NCBI GenBank assembly: GCA_964650885.1
Contig: CAZYXG010000021.1
Coordinates: forward strand, 1 to 36,654
Direction of reading: 5' to 3'
From: JAPLFM01 sp964650885
GTDB taxonomy: Bacteria; Bacteroidota; Ignavibacteria; Kapaibacteriales; UBA2268
Length of the DNA stretch: 36,654 nucleotides
The notes below the pieces were generated by a model. That model was not told the origin of the DNA, searched no databases, and saw only the letters and a list, made by a program, of their open reading frames with translations. Shown in pieces: positions 25,700 through 35,290 of this stretch. The number at the start of each line of letters is the position of its first letter. The stretch's first letter is position 1. The position numbers were made by a program, and so were the translations under genes.

Positions 25700-26704
25700 T
25701 TAATTGCCAAACACTTTCTTTAATATATCTGTAGTACGCATAGAAGGGTTGCTGCGGATACTGGCTTCTTCTTGTGCTACCATTTTGAAAAGTCCTTCAA
25801 TTGCTTTTTCAGTAACATATTCATTCAGGTTTGGATTCACTTTTTTTACGAAAGGCACTTTGTTGTAAGTTGACATCACTTCCGACCAATATTTTGTTGC
25901 TTGAGTTTTTTCCAAAGAAGCGGCAACTATTGGTGAAAAAGCAGTTTTCAAATTACTTGTAGATTTGTTCTGTAAATATTGAGTACAAGCGTTATCGTTA
26001 CCTTTCACTATATTTAGTGCATCTGTGATAGACATTTGTTTGATAGCATCTACGAAGATGTTTGTGGCACTTTTTGCAGCATCTTCAGCACCTCTGTTCA
26101 TCGAAAGAATTGCTTCATCTACTTTGCTACCCATTCCAATTTTACGAAGAGTTGATTCGACTACAGCAGCTTCCTTAGGAAGAGGTATTTTAATAGCTGG
26201 ATTTTTAAAGAAGCCATCTGTAACAGATACTATCCCAACGCCTTTGCGGATACCTTGCAATAGTGCATCTTTCACACCCAAAGCTGCGTCATCGTTTGAT
26301 AGCCCAAGAGCTTTGCCTAATCCACTCGCTGCTCCAGACAAGCCATCTAATAAAGAATTACCAGATTTAGTTTCTTCTTTTTTAACTTCTTCTTTCTTGA
26401 TTTCTTCTGTTTTGATTGTCTCTGTTTTAGTCTTTTCTTCAGTTTTTTTTGTTTCTGTAGTTTTTGACCCAGTTGGTGTAGTTTCAGTAGTTTTTTTAGT
26501 TTCTGTTGTTTTAGTTCCAGTTGGTGTAGTTTCAGTTTTTTTAGTTTCAGTAGTTGTTTTAGTATCGCTAGATTTTTTAGTATCCCCAGTTTTTTTAGTT
26601 GGAGCTGCTTTCTTCTTTTTTGTAGAAGTAATTTGAGCAATGCTAGACTCTGTTGTAATTGTAACAGCCAATAAAGCTATCCCGATTACTTTTAAAATTG
26701 TCAT
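25700..26704 (-). CDS. DUF4197 domain protein with Thr/Lys-rich linker
   Basis: A 334-residue exported protein. Residues 1-24 are a signal peptide (MTILKVIGIALLAVTITTESSIAQ). Residues about 28-114 are low-complexity Lys/Thr/Glu/Pro with an internal repeat of KTTETKKTxETTPTGxK. The remainder is a full DUF4197 domain: ALGVKDALLQGIRKGVGIVS, FFKNPAIKIPLPKEA, KVDEAILSMNRGAEDAAKSA, YWSEVMSTYNKVPFVKKVNPNLNEYVTEKAIEGLF, ending MRTTDILKKVFGN. The family is widespread in Gram-negatives and has no known function. The ATG is preceded by AAGGA at good spacing. It probably resides in the periplasm; the basic linker could bind an acidic polymer or cell-wall material, which is inference. Confidence 0.93.
   Translation of the reverse strand: MTILKVIGIALLAVTITTESSIAQITSTKKKKAAPTKKTGDTKKSSDTKTTTETKKTETTPTGTKTTETKKTTETTPTGSKTTETKKTEEKTKTETIKTEEIKKEEVKKEETKSGNSLLDGLSGAASGLGKALGLSNDDAALGVKDALLQGIRKGVGIVSVTDGFFKNPAIKIPLPKEAAVVESTLRKIGMGSKVDEAILSMNRGAEDAAKSATNIFVDAIKQMSITDALNIVKGNDNACTQYLQNKSTSNLKTAFSPIVAASLEKTQATKYWSEVMSTYNKVPFVKKVNPNLNEYVTEKAIEGLFKMVAQEEASIRSNPSMRTTDILKKVFGN
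26435..26560 (-). repeat. Internal tandem repeat coding the Thr/Lys linker
   Basis: Two copies of roughly 50 bp, coding KTTETKKT(T)ETTPTGxK, lie in tandem within the DUF4197 gene. Only a few bases differ between copies. Such stretches change length easily by slippage. Confidence 0.75.
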
Positions 26705-26775
26705 TTTGTTTTCCTTGATTTGTAATATTCGTTCAAACGTTTTAAAGAAACTAAGAGTTTCAAATAATTAGAATT

Positions 26776-27825
26776 CTAAGATTTTTCTAATTCGCTGCTG
26801 CTAAAATTCATACTGAATGGCGATGTGCCAATGTTTTCTCTCAAATAGAATACTAAGCCAGTAATTAATTCCACAGCTCGGCTAACAAAGTGTGTTACTA
26901 TTGCATACGCCATACCTTCTTCAGCTGAAATTCCATAAAGCTGCACCATAGCTGTAGTGATTAGCAAATGGTAAACACCAATAGCCCCAGGCGATGGAGC
27001 AATTGTTACTCCCACTCCTGCCACAATCACAAGCATTAGTGCGTCTATCACTCCCAAATTATAAGTCGTTTGGAAAGGAAATGCAAAGAAAATAAAATAT
27101 AATGGCAAGGCATAAAGCAGCCAAATACTTAATGATTCAATCGAAAGACGTAAATATAGCGAAGGGTTTTTAATAATAGCAAAGCCAGATTGTAGCTTGT
27201 TGAATATATCGGTCAGCTTATTGAATAGCTTTTCAGAAAATGGCTTAACAAATTTCAAAAGGAAATGAACAACAGGCGGAAAGAAAGTGCTAATAATTAT
27301 TACAATTAAAAGCAACAAAAGAATGTAGATATAACTAGGATTGATTTGCTTTGGTAGAATATTCACAATTTTATCGCTATAAGCAAAAACACTTGCAAAG
27401 ATTATCATCAAAAAAAGTACATCTAAGATTCTTTCGATTAGTATTGTGGCGAAAAGACTTGAAAAAGATACTTTTTCCCGTTTGCTAAGTACGTAAGGGC
27501 GAATAAATTCTCCGCCACGAGGAATGATGTTATTGAAGAAATATCCAATCATTACAGCAGAAAATAAATTCAGCAACGAGCTGACTTTCATTATTGGGTT
27601 TAGCATTGTTTTCCAACGCAATGCTCGCACCCAATGGGAAAGCAATATAACTGGAATAGTAGCAATCACCCACCAATAGTTAACTGTTTTTAGTATATCG
27701 CTCAACTTTGCAAATTCTATATTGCGGAACGACAGATAAATCGAGCCAAATAGAATCACGCCAGTTAAAGTATATTTAAGTATATTTTTTAGAATTTTGT
27801 TCAAATTGATTTCGCTTTTTGTCAA
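26776..27825 (-). CDS. LPG synthase-TM / UPF0104-family membrane protein
   Basis: A 349-residue inner-membrane protein with about eight hydrophobic segments. The features of the lysylphosphatidylglycerol-synthase transmembrane (flippase-like) family are present: LLSHWVRALRWKTMLNP near residue 61-77, MIGYFFNNIIPRGGEFIRPYVLSKREKVSFSSL (92-124), ATILIERILDVLF, and APSPGAIGVYHLL (about 276-288). Relatives are thought to move lipids or glycolipids across membranes, but no catalytic synthase domain is attached here. The start is taken as TTG at 27825, since no in-frame ATG precedes the first membrane segment; it lacks a clear ribosome binding site, so the true start is uncertain. The OPT transporter gene ends 32 bp upstream, so they are likely one operon. 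Confidence 0.85.
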   Translation of the reverse strand: MTKSEINLNKILKNILKYTLTGVILFGSIYLSFRNIEFAKLSDILKTVNYWWVIATIPVILLSHWVRALRWKTMLNPIMKVSSLLNLFSAVMIGYFFNNIIPRGGEFIRPYVLSKREKVSFSSLFATILIERILDVLFLMIIFASVFAYSDKIVNILPKQINPSYIYILLLLLIVIIISTFFPPVVHFLLKFVKPFSEKLFNKLTDIFNKLQSGFAIIKNPSLYLRLSIESLSIWLLYALPLYFIFFAFPFQTTYNLGVIDALMLVIVAGVGVTIAPSPGAIGVYHLLITTAMVQLYGISAEEGMAYAIVTHFVSRAVELITGLVFYLRENIGTSPFSMNFSSSELEKS

Positions 27826-27857
27826 ATTTAAGAAAACTCATTGGATAATTTTATTCA

Positions 27858-29858
27858 TTATTCTTGATTAGTTGCGTTCTTTTGTGGAATTTTTGTTTTC
27901 CAAATAGCAAAAGCAAACAAAAGTATCATTATAGCAAACGCTAACCAGCCATAAACTTCACTCCAGGGATTGGATTGCCAAGCTCCGAAATAAATATCTA
28001 TATTGTAATTATCTAAAATTAATTTTGCTATTGCACCCGCCACCCCAAAAATTGCTCCGCCAGAAATCAAGCCCGATGAAATTAGAGTACCTTTTTCAAA
28101 TCTCCTTTCGGAAAGTGCTTTGTTCGAGCCAAAGTTCTTAGCAAAATATGCTAACAAACCACCAATGATTAAAGGAGTGTTGAGCTCAAGTGGCAAATAC
28201 ATACCCAAGGCAAAAGCTAAAGGAGATATTTCTAAAAATGTGAGTATCAATGAAATCATTGCTCCAATTGCATAAAATCCCCATTTCACATTAGAAGCAT
28301 CTCGGAAAATCGGTTCAATTACCGATGCCATTGCATTTGCTTGTGGCGCAGTAAGATAATTTGGATTTGCTGGGTTGAAAGAATAAACTTTCTCCAAAAG
28401 AATAATCACACCAGCCACAGTGGCTGCAGAAATTATTGCAGAAGCATATTTAAGTTTTTCTTGATTTTTTGGAGTTGTCCCAACCCAATATCCAACTTTC
28501 AAATCAGTAATAAAGCCACCAGCCATAGCAAGTGCTGTGCAAACAACAGTTCCCATAAATAGTGCAATCATTATTCCTGCACCGCCAGTTACTCCAAGCC
28601 AAGTCAGTAATATGGCAGAAATAATTAAGCTCATTAAAGTCATACCAGAAACTGGATTTGTGCCAATCATTGCAGTGGCATTTGCTGCCACTGTTGTGAA
28701 TAGGAAAGCAATAAATCCAGCAACTAATGTACAGATTATCGCATTTAGAATTGATAAATTCAATCCAGCTGTTAAGAACACTGTGAAGAAAATAGCAACA
28801 ACTAATATAGCAATGAAAACATATTTGAAGTTCAAATCAGTTTGAGTGCGAAGTTGGTTTTCATCAGCTTGAATATTTCCTAATTGATTAAAAGCAATTT
28901 TGAGAGATGAAATGATAACTCCGGAAGAGCGAATTATTCCAATAATTCCAGCTGTTGCAATAGCTCCAATACCAATAGCTCGGACATATTGCGAGAAAAT
29001 TTGTTCGGCACTAAGCATAGCTAAAGCTGAATTTGGTGCAGCAATCATTACATTTTGATTAAAAAAGGGAATAAGCACAAACCAAGCGAACATAGAGCCA
29101 AGTGCTGTAATCAAAGAATAACGCATTCCTATTATGTATCCAAGCCCAACAATTAAGCTCAATGTGTCGAATTTAAAAACCACTTTATATTTATCAGCTG
29201 CCATAGCACCAAATGCAGTGGCTTTACTTGTGATTACTTCTCGCCAAAGCCCAAGTGAATTTATACAGAAATCGTATAAGCCGCCAAGCAATGCACTAAT
29301 AATTAGTATGCTTGAATTATTGCTTTTTTCTACTTCACCTGTAACGAGTATCTCTGTGATAGCAGTAGCTTCGGGGAAAGAATACTGCCCGTGCATTTCG
29401 CTTGTAAAGTATTTGCGGAATGGAATGGTGAAGGAAATCCCTAAGCAAGCACCAATTGCAACTGTAAGGAATATAGACCAGAAATCTATTCTAATATTCA
29501 AAATAAAGAATGCGGGAATGGTAAAAATAGCACCTGCTACAACCACACCACTCGATGCACCAATTGATTGAATTAATACATTTTGTGCAATTGTCCTACG
29601 TTTGCCTAAGGCTTTTGCAAGACCAACAGCAATGATAGAAATTGGAATTGCTGCTTCCATTACCTGACCAATTTTCAATCCACTATATGCAGAAGCTGCC
29701 GAGAATAGCACTGCAAGCAAGAGACCTGTAACCACAGACCAAGTAGTAACTTCTTGAAATTGATACTCAGGAGAAAGCATTGGGCGATAAACTTCGCCTT
29801 GGTTTAATTCTCTATATGCGTTTTCGGGCAGTTCTGAGTCTGGTGTTTTTAAATCCAT
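27858..29858 (-). CDS. OPT-family transporter
   Basis: A 666-residue membrane protein of the oligopeptide transporter (OPT) family with about 15 hydrophobic segments. The N-terminal cytosolic stretch (YRPMLSPEYQFQEVTTWSVVTGLLLAVLF) and the conserved AASAYSGLKIGQVMEAAIPISI (about 55-76) are family features; later come EMHGQYSFPEATAITEILV (about 154-172), NATAMIGTNPVSGMTLMSL, LKVGYWVGTTPKNQEKLKYAS and PLAFALGMYLPLELNTPLIIGG. Members import oligopeptides or metal-chelate complexes by proton symport; the substrate cannot be told. The ATG (29858) has no obvious Shine-Dalgarno. It is the first gene of a probable two-gene operon with the UPF0104-like protein. Confidence 0.95.
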   Translation of the reverse strand: MDLKTPDSELPENAYRELNQGEVYRPMLSPEYQFQEVTTWSVVTGLLLAVLFSAASAYSGLKIGQVMEAAIPISIIAVGLAKALGKRRTIAQNVLIQSIGASSGVVVAGAIFTIPAFFILNIRIDFWSIFLTVAIGACLGISFTIPFRKYFTSEMHGQYSFPEATAITEILVTGEVEKSNNSSILIISALLGGLYDFCINSLGLWREVITSKATAFGAMAADKYKVVFKFDTLSLIVGLGYIIGMRYSLITALGSMFAWFVLIPFFNQNVMIAAPNSALAMLSAEQIFSQYVRAIGIGAIATAGIIGIIRSSGVIISSLKIAFNQLGNIQADENQLRTQTDLNFKYVFIAILVVAIFFTVFLTAGLNLSILNAIICTLVAGFIAFLFTTVAANATAMIGTNPVSGMTLMSLIISAILLTWLGVTGGAGIMIALFMGTVVCTALAMAGGFITDLKVGYWVGTTPKNQEKLKYASAIISAATVAGVIILLEKVYSFNPANPNYLTAPQANAMASVIEPIFRDASNVKWGFYAIGAMISLILTFLEISPLAFALGMYLPLELNTPLIIGGLLAYFAKNFGSNKALSERRFEKGTLISSGLISGGAIFGVAGAIAKLILDNYNIDIYFGAWQSNPWSEVYGWLAFAIMILLFAFAIWKTKIPQKNATNQE

Positions 29859-30090
29859 TTCGTTTCAAAATATTAATAAAGTGAATGTTGCACTTTCAAA
29901 AATAAGAAAAAAAGCAAGGTTTCTGTTATTTCTCATTAATTAATCCAATAGTTTTCAAATATAATTTAAGATATTCAACTAAATATTTTTATTAAAGTTA
30001 GAAATTTCATAACTTGCAAGTCTATTTCAAGTTAATTTTTCAAGAATTAAATCTAAATAAGATATTAATTCTCTCAAATAAGGATATGTA

Positions 30091-30969
30091 ATGATAAAAA
30101 GTATGACGGGCTACAGTAAGGTTTCTATTTCTGAAAAAGGATTAGGTATTAGCTGTGAAATAAAGTCTTTAAACGGTAGAAATTTGGAACTAAATGCCAA
30201 AATGCCACGTACTTTGAATGCAAAAGAGTTTGAAATTAGAGATATTGTCAAAGAGAACATTGCTCGTGGAAGCGTTGCCCTTTATATCAATATTGAAAAA
30301 GAGAATGTTAAATCTGAATTCGACATTAACAAAGAAATAGCTAGCGAAATTTTTGCTAAGTTAAATGACTTGAAAAAAACTTTAAAAGTGAAAGAAGCAG
30401 TTACTCTTGCTGATTTGTTAGCCTTCTCCAATCAATTTGTTCAGAAAACTGATGAGCAAATGGATGTGGAAGAACATTGGAAATCTATACAAAAATGCTT
30501 GAAAGACTGCCTTAAAGAACATGACAAAATGAGACGCAAAGAAGGCACGAATATCCAAAAAGATATGGAAAAGCGAGTTAAAAGCATTCAAGACATTTTG
30601 AAAAGTATTGAAATCGCTTCTTCCACAAGAGTGCAAACTGAAATTGATAGATTGCGTCAAAGAATTGCTATTTTGCTTGAAAACGATGAAATAGACGACC
30701 AAAGATTGAACATGGAACTTGTGCTTATGGCTGACAAATATGACATAGCCGAAGAAACTGTTCGTCTTCATTCACACATTAAGCACTTTTTCGACATTGT
30801 GAAAGAAAATAATCCTGTTGGGCAGAAATTAAATTTCTTGTTGCAAGAAATGAACAGAGAAGTCAATACAATTGGCAGTAAAATCAATGATGCAAGCATT
30901 GCACACATGGTAGTTTCTGCTAAAGAAGAAATCGAAAGAATTCGTGAACAAGTACAAAATGTTGAATAA
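30091..30969 (+). CDS. yicC: YicC-family endoribonuclease
   Basis: A 292-residue cytosolic protein of the YicC/YloC family. It starts MIKSMTGYSKVSI, the family N-terminal signature, and ends with the C-terminal DUF1732 region NREVNTIGSKINDASIAHMVVSAKEEIERIREQVQNVE. Family members are reported to act in RNA turnover as endoribonucleases; many genomes keep the gene near guanylate kinase, but no gmk follows here. The ribosome binding site TAAGGA ends six bases before the ATG. The next gene is the T9SS gene porU, 185 bp downstream. Confidence 0.95.
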   Translation: MIKSMTGYSKVSISEKGLGISCEIKSLNGRNLELNAKMPRTLNAKEFEIRDIVKENIARGSVALYINIEKENVKSEFDINKEIASEIFAKLNDLKKTLKVKEAVTLADLLAFSNQFVQKTDEQMDVEEHWKSIQKCLKDCLKEHDKMRRKEGTNIQKDMEKRVKSIQDILKSIEIASSTRVQTEIDRLRQRIAILLENDEIDDQRLNMELVLMADKYDIAEETVRLHSHIKHFFDIVKENNPVGQKLNFLLQEMNREVNTIGSKINDASIAHMVVSAKEEIERIREQVQNVE

Positions 30970-31109
30970 TTAAAGAATATTTCTTAAATTGTCGAAAAAG
31001 ATTGTAACAAAAGTCTTTATATTTAGTTTATTGTTTAATTGTAAAAACAAATTTAAATAAAACGCCTATCAAAATTTTCTACTCACTTTGTTAAATAAAT
31101 AGTTGTTTT

Positions 31110-31131
31110 GTTCCGTCTTTAATTACGGAAC
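31110..31131 (+). terminator. Hairpin between yicC and porU, possible terminator or leader element
   Basis: GTTCCGT and ACGGAAC form a 7-bp GC-containing stem with an 8-nt loop. The bases after it (TTTAAACTTTG) are only partly T. It lies about 140 bp beyond the yicC stop and 23 bp before the porU ATG, so it may end the yicC transcript or structure the porU leader. Confidence 0.4.
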
Positions 31132-31154
31132 TTTAAACTTTGTTGTGGGTAGAT

Positions 31155-34100
31155 ATGTCAAAAATCACAAAAACACTACTGTTAACTATTTTCGCAATTG
31201 TTTCGGCACACTCTGCCGAGGTAATTCATAGCGATAAGAATACATTGATAGTGAAATTCAAGCCAGTATTTCAGGGCTTCAAAGAGATTACTCTTGCCGA
31301 TGGCAATGTATATTCCTTGCCAAAAATCAAAGATGCCTTCTTTAAAGAAGGAGCTATTGGTGAGCCAGCTGAGCTTATAATCAAAGAAATAATTACTGTT
31401 CCATTCAAAGGTGCGTTCAATCTTACAAATGTAAGCACTATTGGAATTCGCAAATTCGACAAGTTAATTGTACCTAATTCAAATAAGTACATTGAAGATT
31501 TGCAAAAATCAATGAATGCTAACTTATCTCTTTATACAACATATAATCCAAGCCATAGAAATACTTGGGCAAGCATTAATGATTTGGGGATAGCTCGCAC
31601 TAAATTTATTGCTGAAATAAATGTAACTGTAGCATATTTCAATAAGAATACTCAACAAATCGAAATTCCAGAAGAAATTATCGTTAATATAGATTTCAAA
31701 GATAAAAATTATTTTTTCGATGAGTCGATTGCTGCAAGCGGAGATAACGCTAATTCTATTCCTACTCTGAATAACATTCCCGAATGGAACAATCGAGGCA
31801 TTAATTCAAATCAATTAGAATATACCTTGAATATAATGGAGAAAGATTTAGCTAACAAAACAGCTGCTAATTTCATTTATTCTAAATTTGACAAATCTAA
31901 TTCATTGCAAGCAGATGTTTATGATAATCAATGGGCAAAAATAGAAATCCCCAGCGAGGGAGTTTATAAAATTACTGCTGCCGATTTATCTAAATTTGGG
32001 TTTTCTCTGAACAAAGAAGATATTCCCTCATTAAAAATTTATGGCAACAAAGGAAAAGATATGGATGACTCACCAGCAATGGCGAGCAAAAATTTCTTAA
32101 ATGATGTCCCAATTTTAGTAAATACCAATTCTGATGGCAGTTTAGTATCAATTGTTTTTTATGCAACTGGCCCAAGTGGTTTTGAGTATTCTACTGGCCC
32201 ATTCGATGGATATAATAAGTCATACAGACACTTTATAAACCATTATAGCAAAAGCAACTATTATATGCTTGCTTGGGGTGGCTCAAAAGCTGGAAAGAGA
32301 TTGGTGGAATCTGAAACTCAAACAGGCGTAATTGTAAATAAACCCGCTCAATACATTAATAGAGTTTTTCAAGAAGAAGAATTTGTCAATCCTTATACTG
32401 CTGGCTCTGGCAGACAGTTCTTAGGTAGATCTTATTTCTCCAATCAAATTAAGCAATCCTTAGATGGATTGGCAAGTAAAGATACTGTGACTTATAGAAT
32501 TTCTGCAACTCACAGAAGTAAAACTGCGATTGGGAATTTTGATTTCTATGACAATGAAGTAAAAGTAGGTGGCACTTTAACTAGTGGCACTACTGGCGAT
32601 TATGGTGCTGGGGAAAGAGGCGAAATATTTGCGAAAATACCTTTTGCAAATTCAAGCAATTTTGAAAGCAATATAAGAATTGATTATAAAAGCTCTAATA
32701 TTTCGGCTACTGGATTTTTAGATTTTATTGAGTGGCATTGGAACCGACCATTTTCTGCTATAAATGGCTCAATTTCATTTTTTGCAGATTCAACTTTAAA
32801 TGGACTAACTGAATATAATATGACTGGCTTCGGTAGCACTCGATATGCTTTCGATGTGTCAAATCCTACTTCGCCTGTGCTATTAAAAAATAATAGTAAT
32901 AATGCTAGCGAAGTTAAATTTGTAGTCAATTCAGTTGCTAAAGCTCAAAAGCAATTCTTTATTAGCTCAGATGTTAAATCGCCAACACTATTCAAAGCGG
33001 ATTTTGGTGCTTTGCGTACAAGTGGTGACGGATTTGATGTGCTTTTGGTTACTGATAAATCGTTAATTCCATCTGCTGAAAAATATAAATTATACCGTGA
33101 AAGCAATTCCGAACTGAAAGTAAAGATTGTTACTACCGAACAAATTTATACTGAGTTTTCTTCTGGAATGCCAGAAGTTTCTTCAATTAGAGATTATGTA
33201 GCTTATACTTTGCTAAACCCAGCACTCAATAATAAAACTCCAAATTATTTAATACTTTGGGGCGATGGACATTTCGATTATAGAAATATACAAAGTGCTG
33301 TTAAAAATATGGTGCCGCCATTTGAGAGTTTAGACGATAGAACTCGCTTCGATGAAATTAGCTCTTCTTGTATCGATGATTATTTTGCCAGAGTGATTGG
33401 TAGCGACAACGTTGTAGATATTTCATTGGGCAGAGTTACTATTAATAGCAATCAGGAAGGAGAGCGAATAATAGAGAAACTTCGTAATTATGAAAATGGT
33501 GAAAGCAAAGACAAATGGAGAACTCGCGTAACTCTTGTAGCAGACGATGGACTTAAAACAAACAGCCAATATAATGAAGGCGATTTGCACACTGGACACG
33601 CTGAAGATTTATCAGAAAATTATATTGGTAAATCTTTTATTCAAAAGAAAATTTACTTGCCTGAATACGTAACTGAAGTGCTTACTGCTGGAAGAAAAAA
33701 ACCGACTGTAAATTTGGATTTAGTTTCTACTATCAATAATCAAGGTACTTCCGTGCTTTATTGGATTGGACATGGCAATCCAACTGTTTGGGCTCACGAA
33801 GGTATTTTTACTAATGCTGGCACAATACCAGAAATGGTAAACAAAGATAAATTATTTATACTATCTGCTGCCACTTGCGATTTTGCTCGATTCGATATTG
33901 GCGAAAGCAGTTCTGGAGCTGAAGATTTATACTTAAGTAGATTTGGTGGTGCTATTTGTGTTTTTGCTGCCACAAGAGTTGTATATGCTGGTGAGAACTC
34001 TATGATAAACAATGCATTCACTGCATTAATGTTTGAGCAAGACACAATTACAGGGCAGTACCAACGCTTTGGCGATATTATGACCAAATTGAAAGCTTCT

Positions 34101-35240
34101 TTCAATGGAACCAATGATGAAAAATATTTCTTCCTTGGCGACCCAACTATGCGTCCTAATTTCCCTAACTTCGCTGTGGTTATAGACACAATCAATGGGA
34201 AAAGCACTACTGCTGGTACTATATTATTGAAGGGCTTGGATAAAGTTACTCTAACTGGACGAGTTGCAAATAATGGAAATAGTAAAAACACTATCACTGA
34301 CTTCAATGGCAGTGTTACACTTGCACTTTACGATGGAGAAAGCCACATTAAAGTTTATGATGAAGACGGTAAGAAATACGAATTTAATAAACTTGGTGGT
34401 GCATTGACTAATTCTTCATTTGAAGTGAAGAATGGCTCTTTCAAAGCTGAATTTTATATTCCCAAAGATATTAGCTATAGCGATACAAACGCTACTATTT
34501 TTAGTTTTGCAGCATCAGACGATAACCGATATGGCAAAGGACTTACAACATCGCTGAAAGTAGATGGAGTTAATTCTGTGCAATCTACAGACTCTAAGCC
34601 AAATATTAAATTATATATGGAAGCTAAAGATTTCAAAGATTGTGGCACAGTTCGCCAAAATCCATTGCTAATAGCTGATGTGAGCGATGAGTATGGAATC
34701 AATTCTACTGGTATTGGTATTGGGCATAAACTTGAAGTTTGGATTGACGACAATCCCCAATCTATTGATTTGACAGATTATTTCTATCCTTCGCTTACCG
34801 ACAGTAAAAGTGGAAGTATTATAAAAGCTTTGCCTTCGCTAACAGCAGGAGAGCATAGAGCTAGAGTGCGTGTGTGGAACGTATTCAATAAATTCAATAC
34901 TGCAGAAATTTGCTTCATTGTGAAGCCCGACACTTCTGGAATTGAAATTTCTAATATCACTAATTTTCCAAACCCAGCGGAAACAAACACAATTATTAAA
35001 TTTAATCATAATTTAGAACCACCTTTCAGTGTGGAACTAAATATATTAAATTCTGTGGGGAGGGTTGTGAAAAGCATTAATAAAGACATTACAAATTCAT
35101 TTAGCTTAGAAATTACGTGGGATTGCACCGATAATAGTTATAATAAAGTTACTTCGGGTGTTTATCCATATTCAATACTTTTGAAATCCAAATCTGGCAA
35201 AACAGCAAATGGATATGGAATTTCTACTGTGATTAAGTAA
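31155..35240 (+). CDS. porU: T9SS sortase PorU homologue (C25-family)
   Basis: PorU removes the C-terminal signal of type IX secretion cargo at the cell surface and attaches the cargo to a lipid anchor. The 1,361-residue protein has a signal peptide (MSKITKTLLLTIFAIVSAHS), a long N-terminal beta-rich region, and a C25 gingipain-like catalytic domain. The catalytic pair is visible: His873 in VLYWIGHGNPTVWAHEG and Cys908 in FILSAATCDFARFD; the DGHFDYR and SISDYVAYTLL-type segments before them also match. The C-terminus (about 1265-1361: ITNFPNPAETNTIIKF ... SGVYPYSILLKSKSGKTANG) is itself T9SS-tail-like, as in known PorU proteins. The start is ATG 31155 at the signal peptide; the frame is open to a TTG at 31140 with no support. 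porV follows at 50 bp, the usual pairing. Confidence 0.93.
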   Translation: MSKITKTLLLTIFAIVSAHSAEVIHSDKNTLIVKFKPVFQGFKEITLADGNVYSLPKIKDAFFKEGAIGEPAELIIKEIITVPFKGAFNLTNVSTIGIRKFDKLIVPNSNKYIEDLQKSMNANLSLYTTYNPSHRNTWASINDLGIARTKFIAEINVTVAYFNKNTQQIEIPEEIIVNIDFKDKNYFFDESIAASGDNANSIPTLNNIPEWNNRGINSNQLEYTLNIMEKDLANKTAANFIYSKFDKSNSLQADVYDNQWAKIEIPSEGVYKITAADLSKFGFSLNKEDIPSLKIYGNKGKDMDDSPAMASKNFLNDVPILVNTNSDGSLVSIVFYATGPSGFEYSTGPFDGYNKSYRHFINHYSKSNYYMLAWGGSKAGKRLVESETQTGVIVNKPAQYINRVFQEEEFVNPYTAGSGRQFLGRSYFSNQIKQSLDGLASKDTVTYRISATHRSKTAIGNFDFYDNEVKVGGTLTSGTTGDYGAGERGEIFAKIPFANSSNFESNIRIDYKSSNISATGFLDFIEWHWNRPFSAINGSISFFADSTLNGLTEYNMTGFGSTRYAFDVSNPTSPVLLKNNSNNASEVKFVVNSVAKAQKQFFISSDVKSPTLFKADFGALRTSGDGFDVLLVTDKSLIPSAEKYKLYRESNSELKVKIVTTEQIYTEFSSGMPEVSSIRDYVAYTLLNPALNNKTPNYLILWGDGHFDYRNIQSAVKNMVPPFESLDDRTRFDEISSSCIDDYFARVIGSDNVVDISLGRVTINSNQEGERIIEKLRNYENGESKDKWRTRVTLVADDGLKTNSQYNEGDLHTGHAEDLSENYIGKSFIQKKIYLPEYVTEVLTAGRKKPTVNLDLVSTINNQGTSVLYWIGHGNPTVWAHEGIFTNAGTIPEMVNKDKLFILSAATCDFARFDIGESSSGAEDLYLSRFGGAICVFAATRVVYAGENSMINNAFTALMFEQDTITGQYQRFGDIMTKLKASFNGTNDEKYFFLGDPTMRPNFPNFAVVIDTINGKSTTAGTILLKGLDKVTLTGRVANNGNSKNTITDFNGSVTLALYDGESHIKVYDEDGKKYEFNKLGGALTNSSFEVKNGSFKAEFYIPKDISYSDTNATIFSFAASDDNRYGKGLTTSLKVDGVNSVQSTDSKPNIKLYMEAKDFKDCGTVRQNPLLIADVSDEYGINSTGIGIGHKLEVWIDDNPQSIDLTDYFYPSLTDSKSGSIIKALPSLTAGEHRARVRVWNVFNKFNTAEICFIVKPDTSGIEISNITNFPNPAETNTIIKFNHNLEPPFSVELNILNSVGRVVKSINKDITNSFSLEITWDCTDNSYNKVTSGVYPYSILLKSKSGKTANGYGISTVIK

Positions 35241-35290
35241 ACGTGGTATGTTTTTTGAATGAACGAAAATCAAATAAAGGATTAATTTTA

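Noticed and set aside
26025..26636. 203-codon open frame antisense to the DUF4197 gene
   Set aside because: It is the mirror of the low-complexity Lys/Thr linker (giving Val/Phe/Ser runs) and has no independent coding signs.
29134..29571. 145-codon open frame antisense to the OPT transporter
   Set aside because: It mirrors membrane segments of a clearly real gene and matches no family.
30086..30093. ATGTAATG start-stop element before yicC
   Set aside because: The first ATG is only two bases from the Shine-Dalgarno, too close for use; probably chance.
31140..31154. TTG start five residues upstream for porU
   Set aside because: The ATG at 31155 begins a standard signal peptide; the longer start adds LWVD with no support.
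33794..34306. 170-codon open frame antisense to porU
   Set aside because: It lies opposite the conserved catalytic region of porU and resembles no protein family.
35243..35290. GTG start 16 residues upstream for porV
   Set aside because: It adds a polar stretch in front of the signal peptide; ATG 35291 is preceded by AAAGGA.
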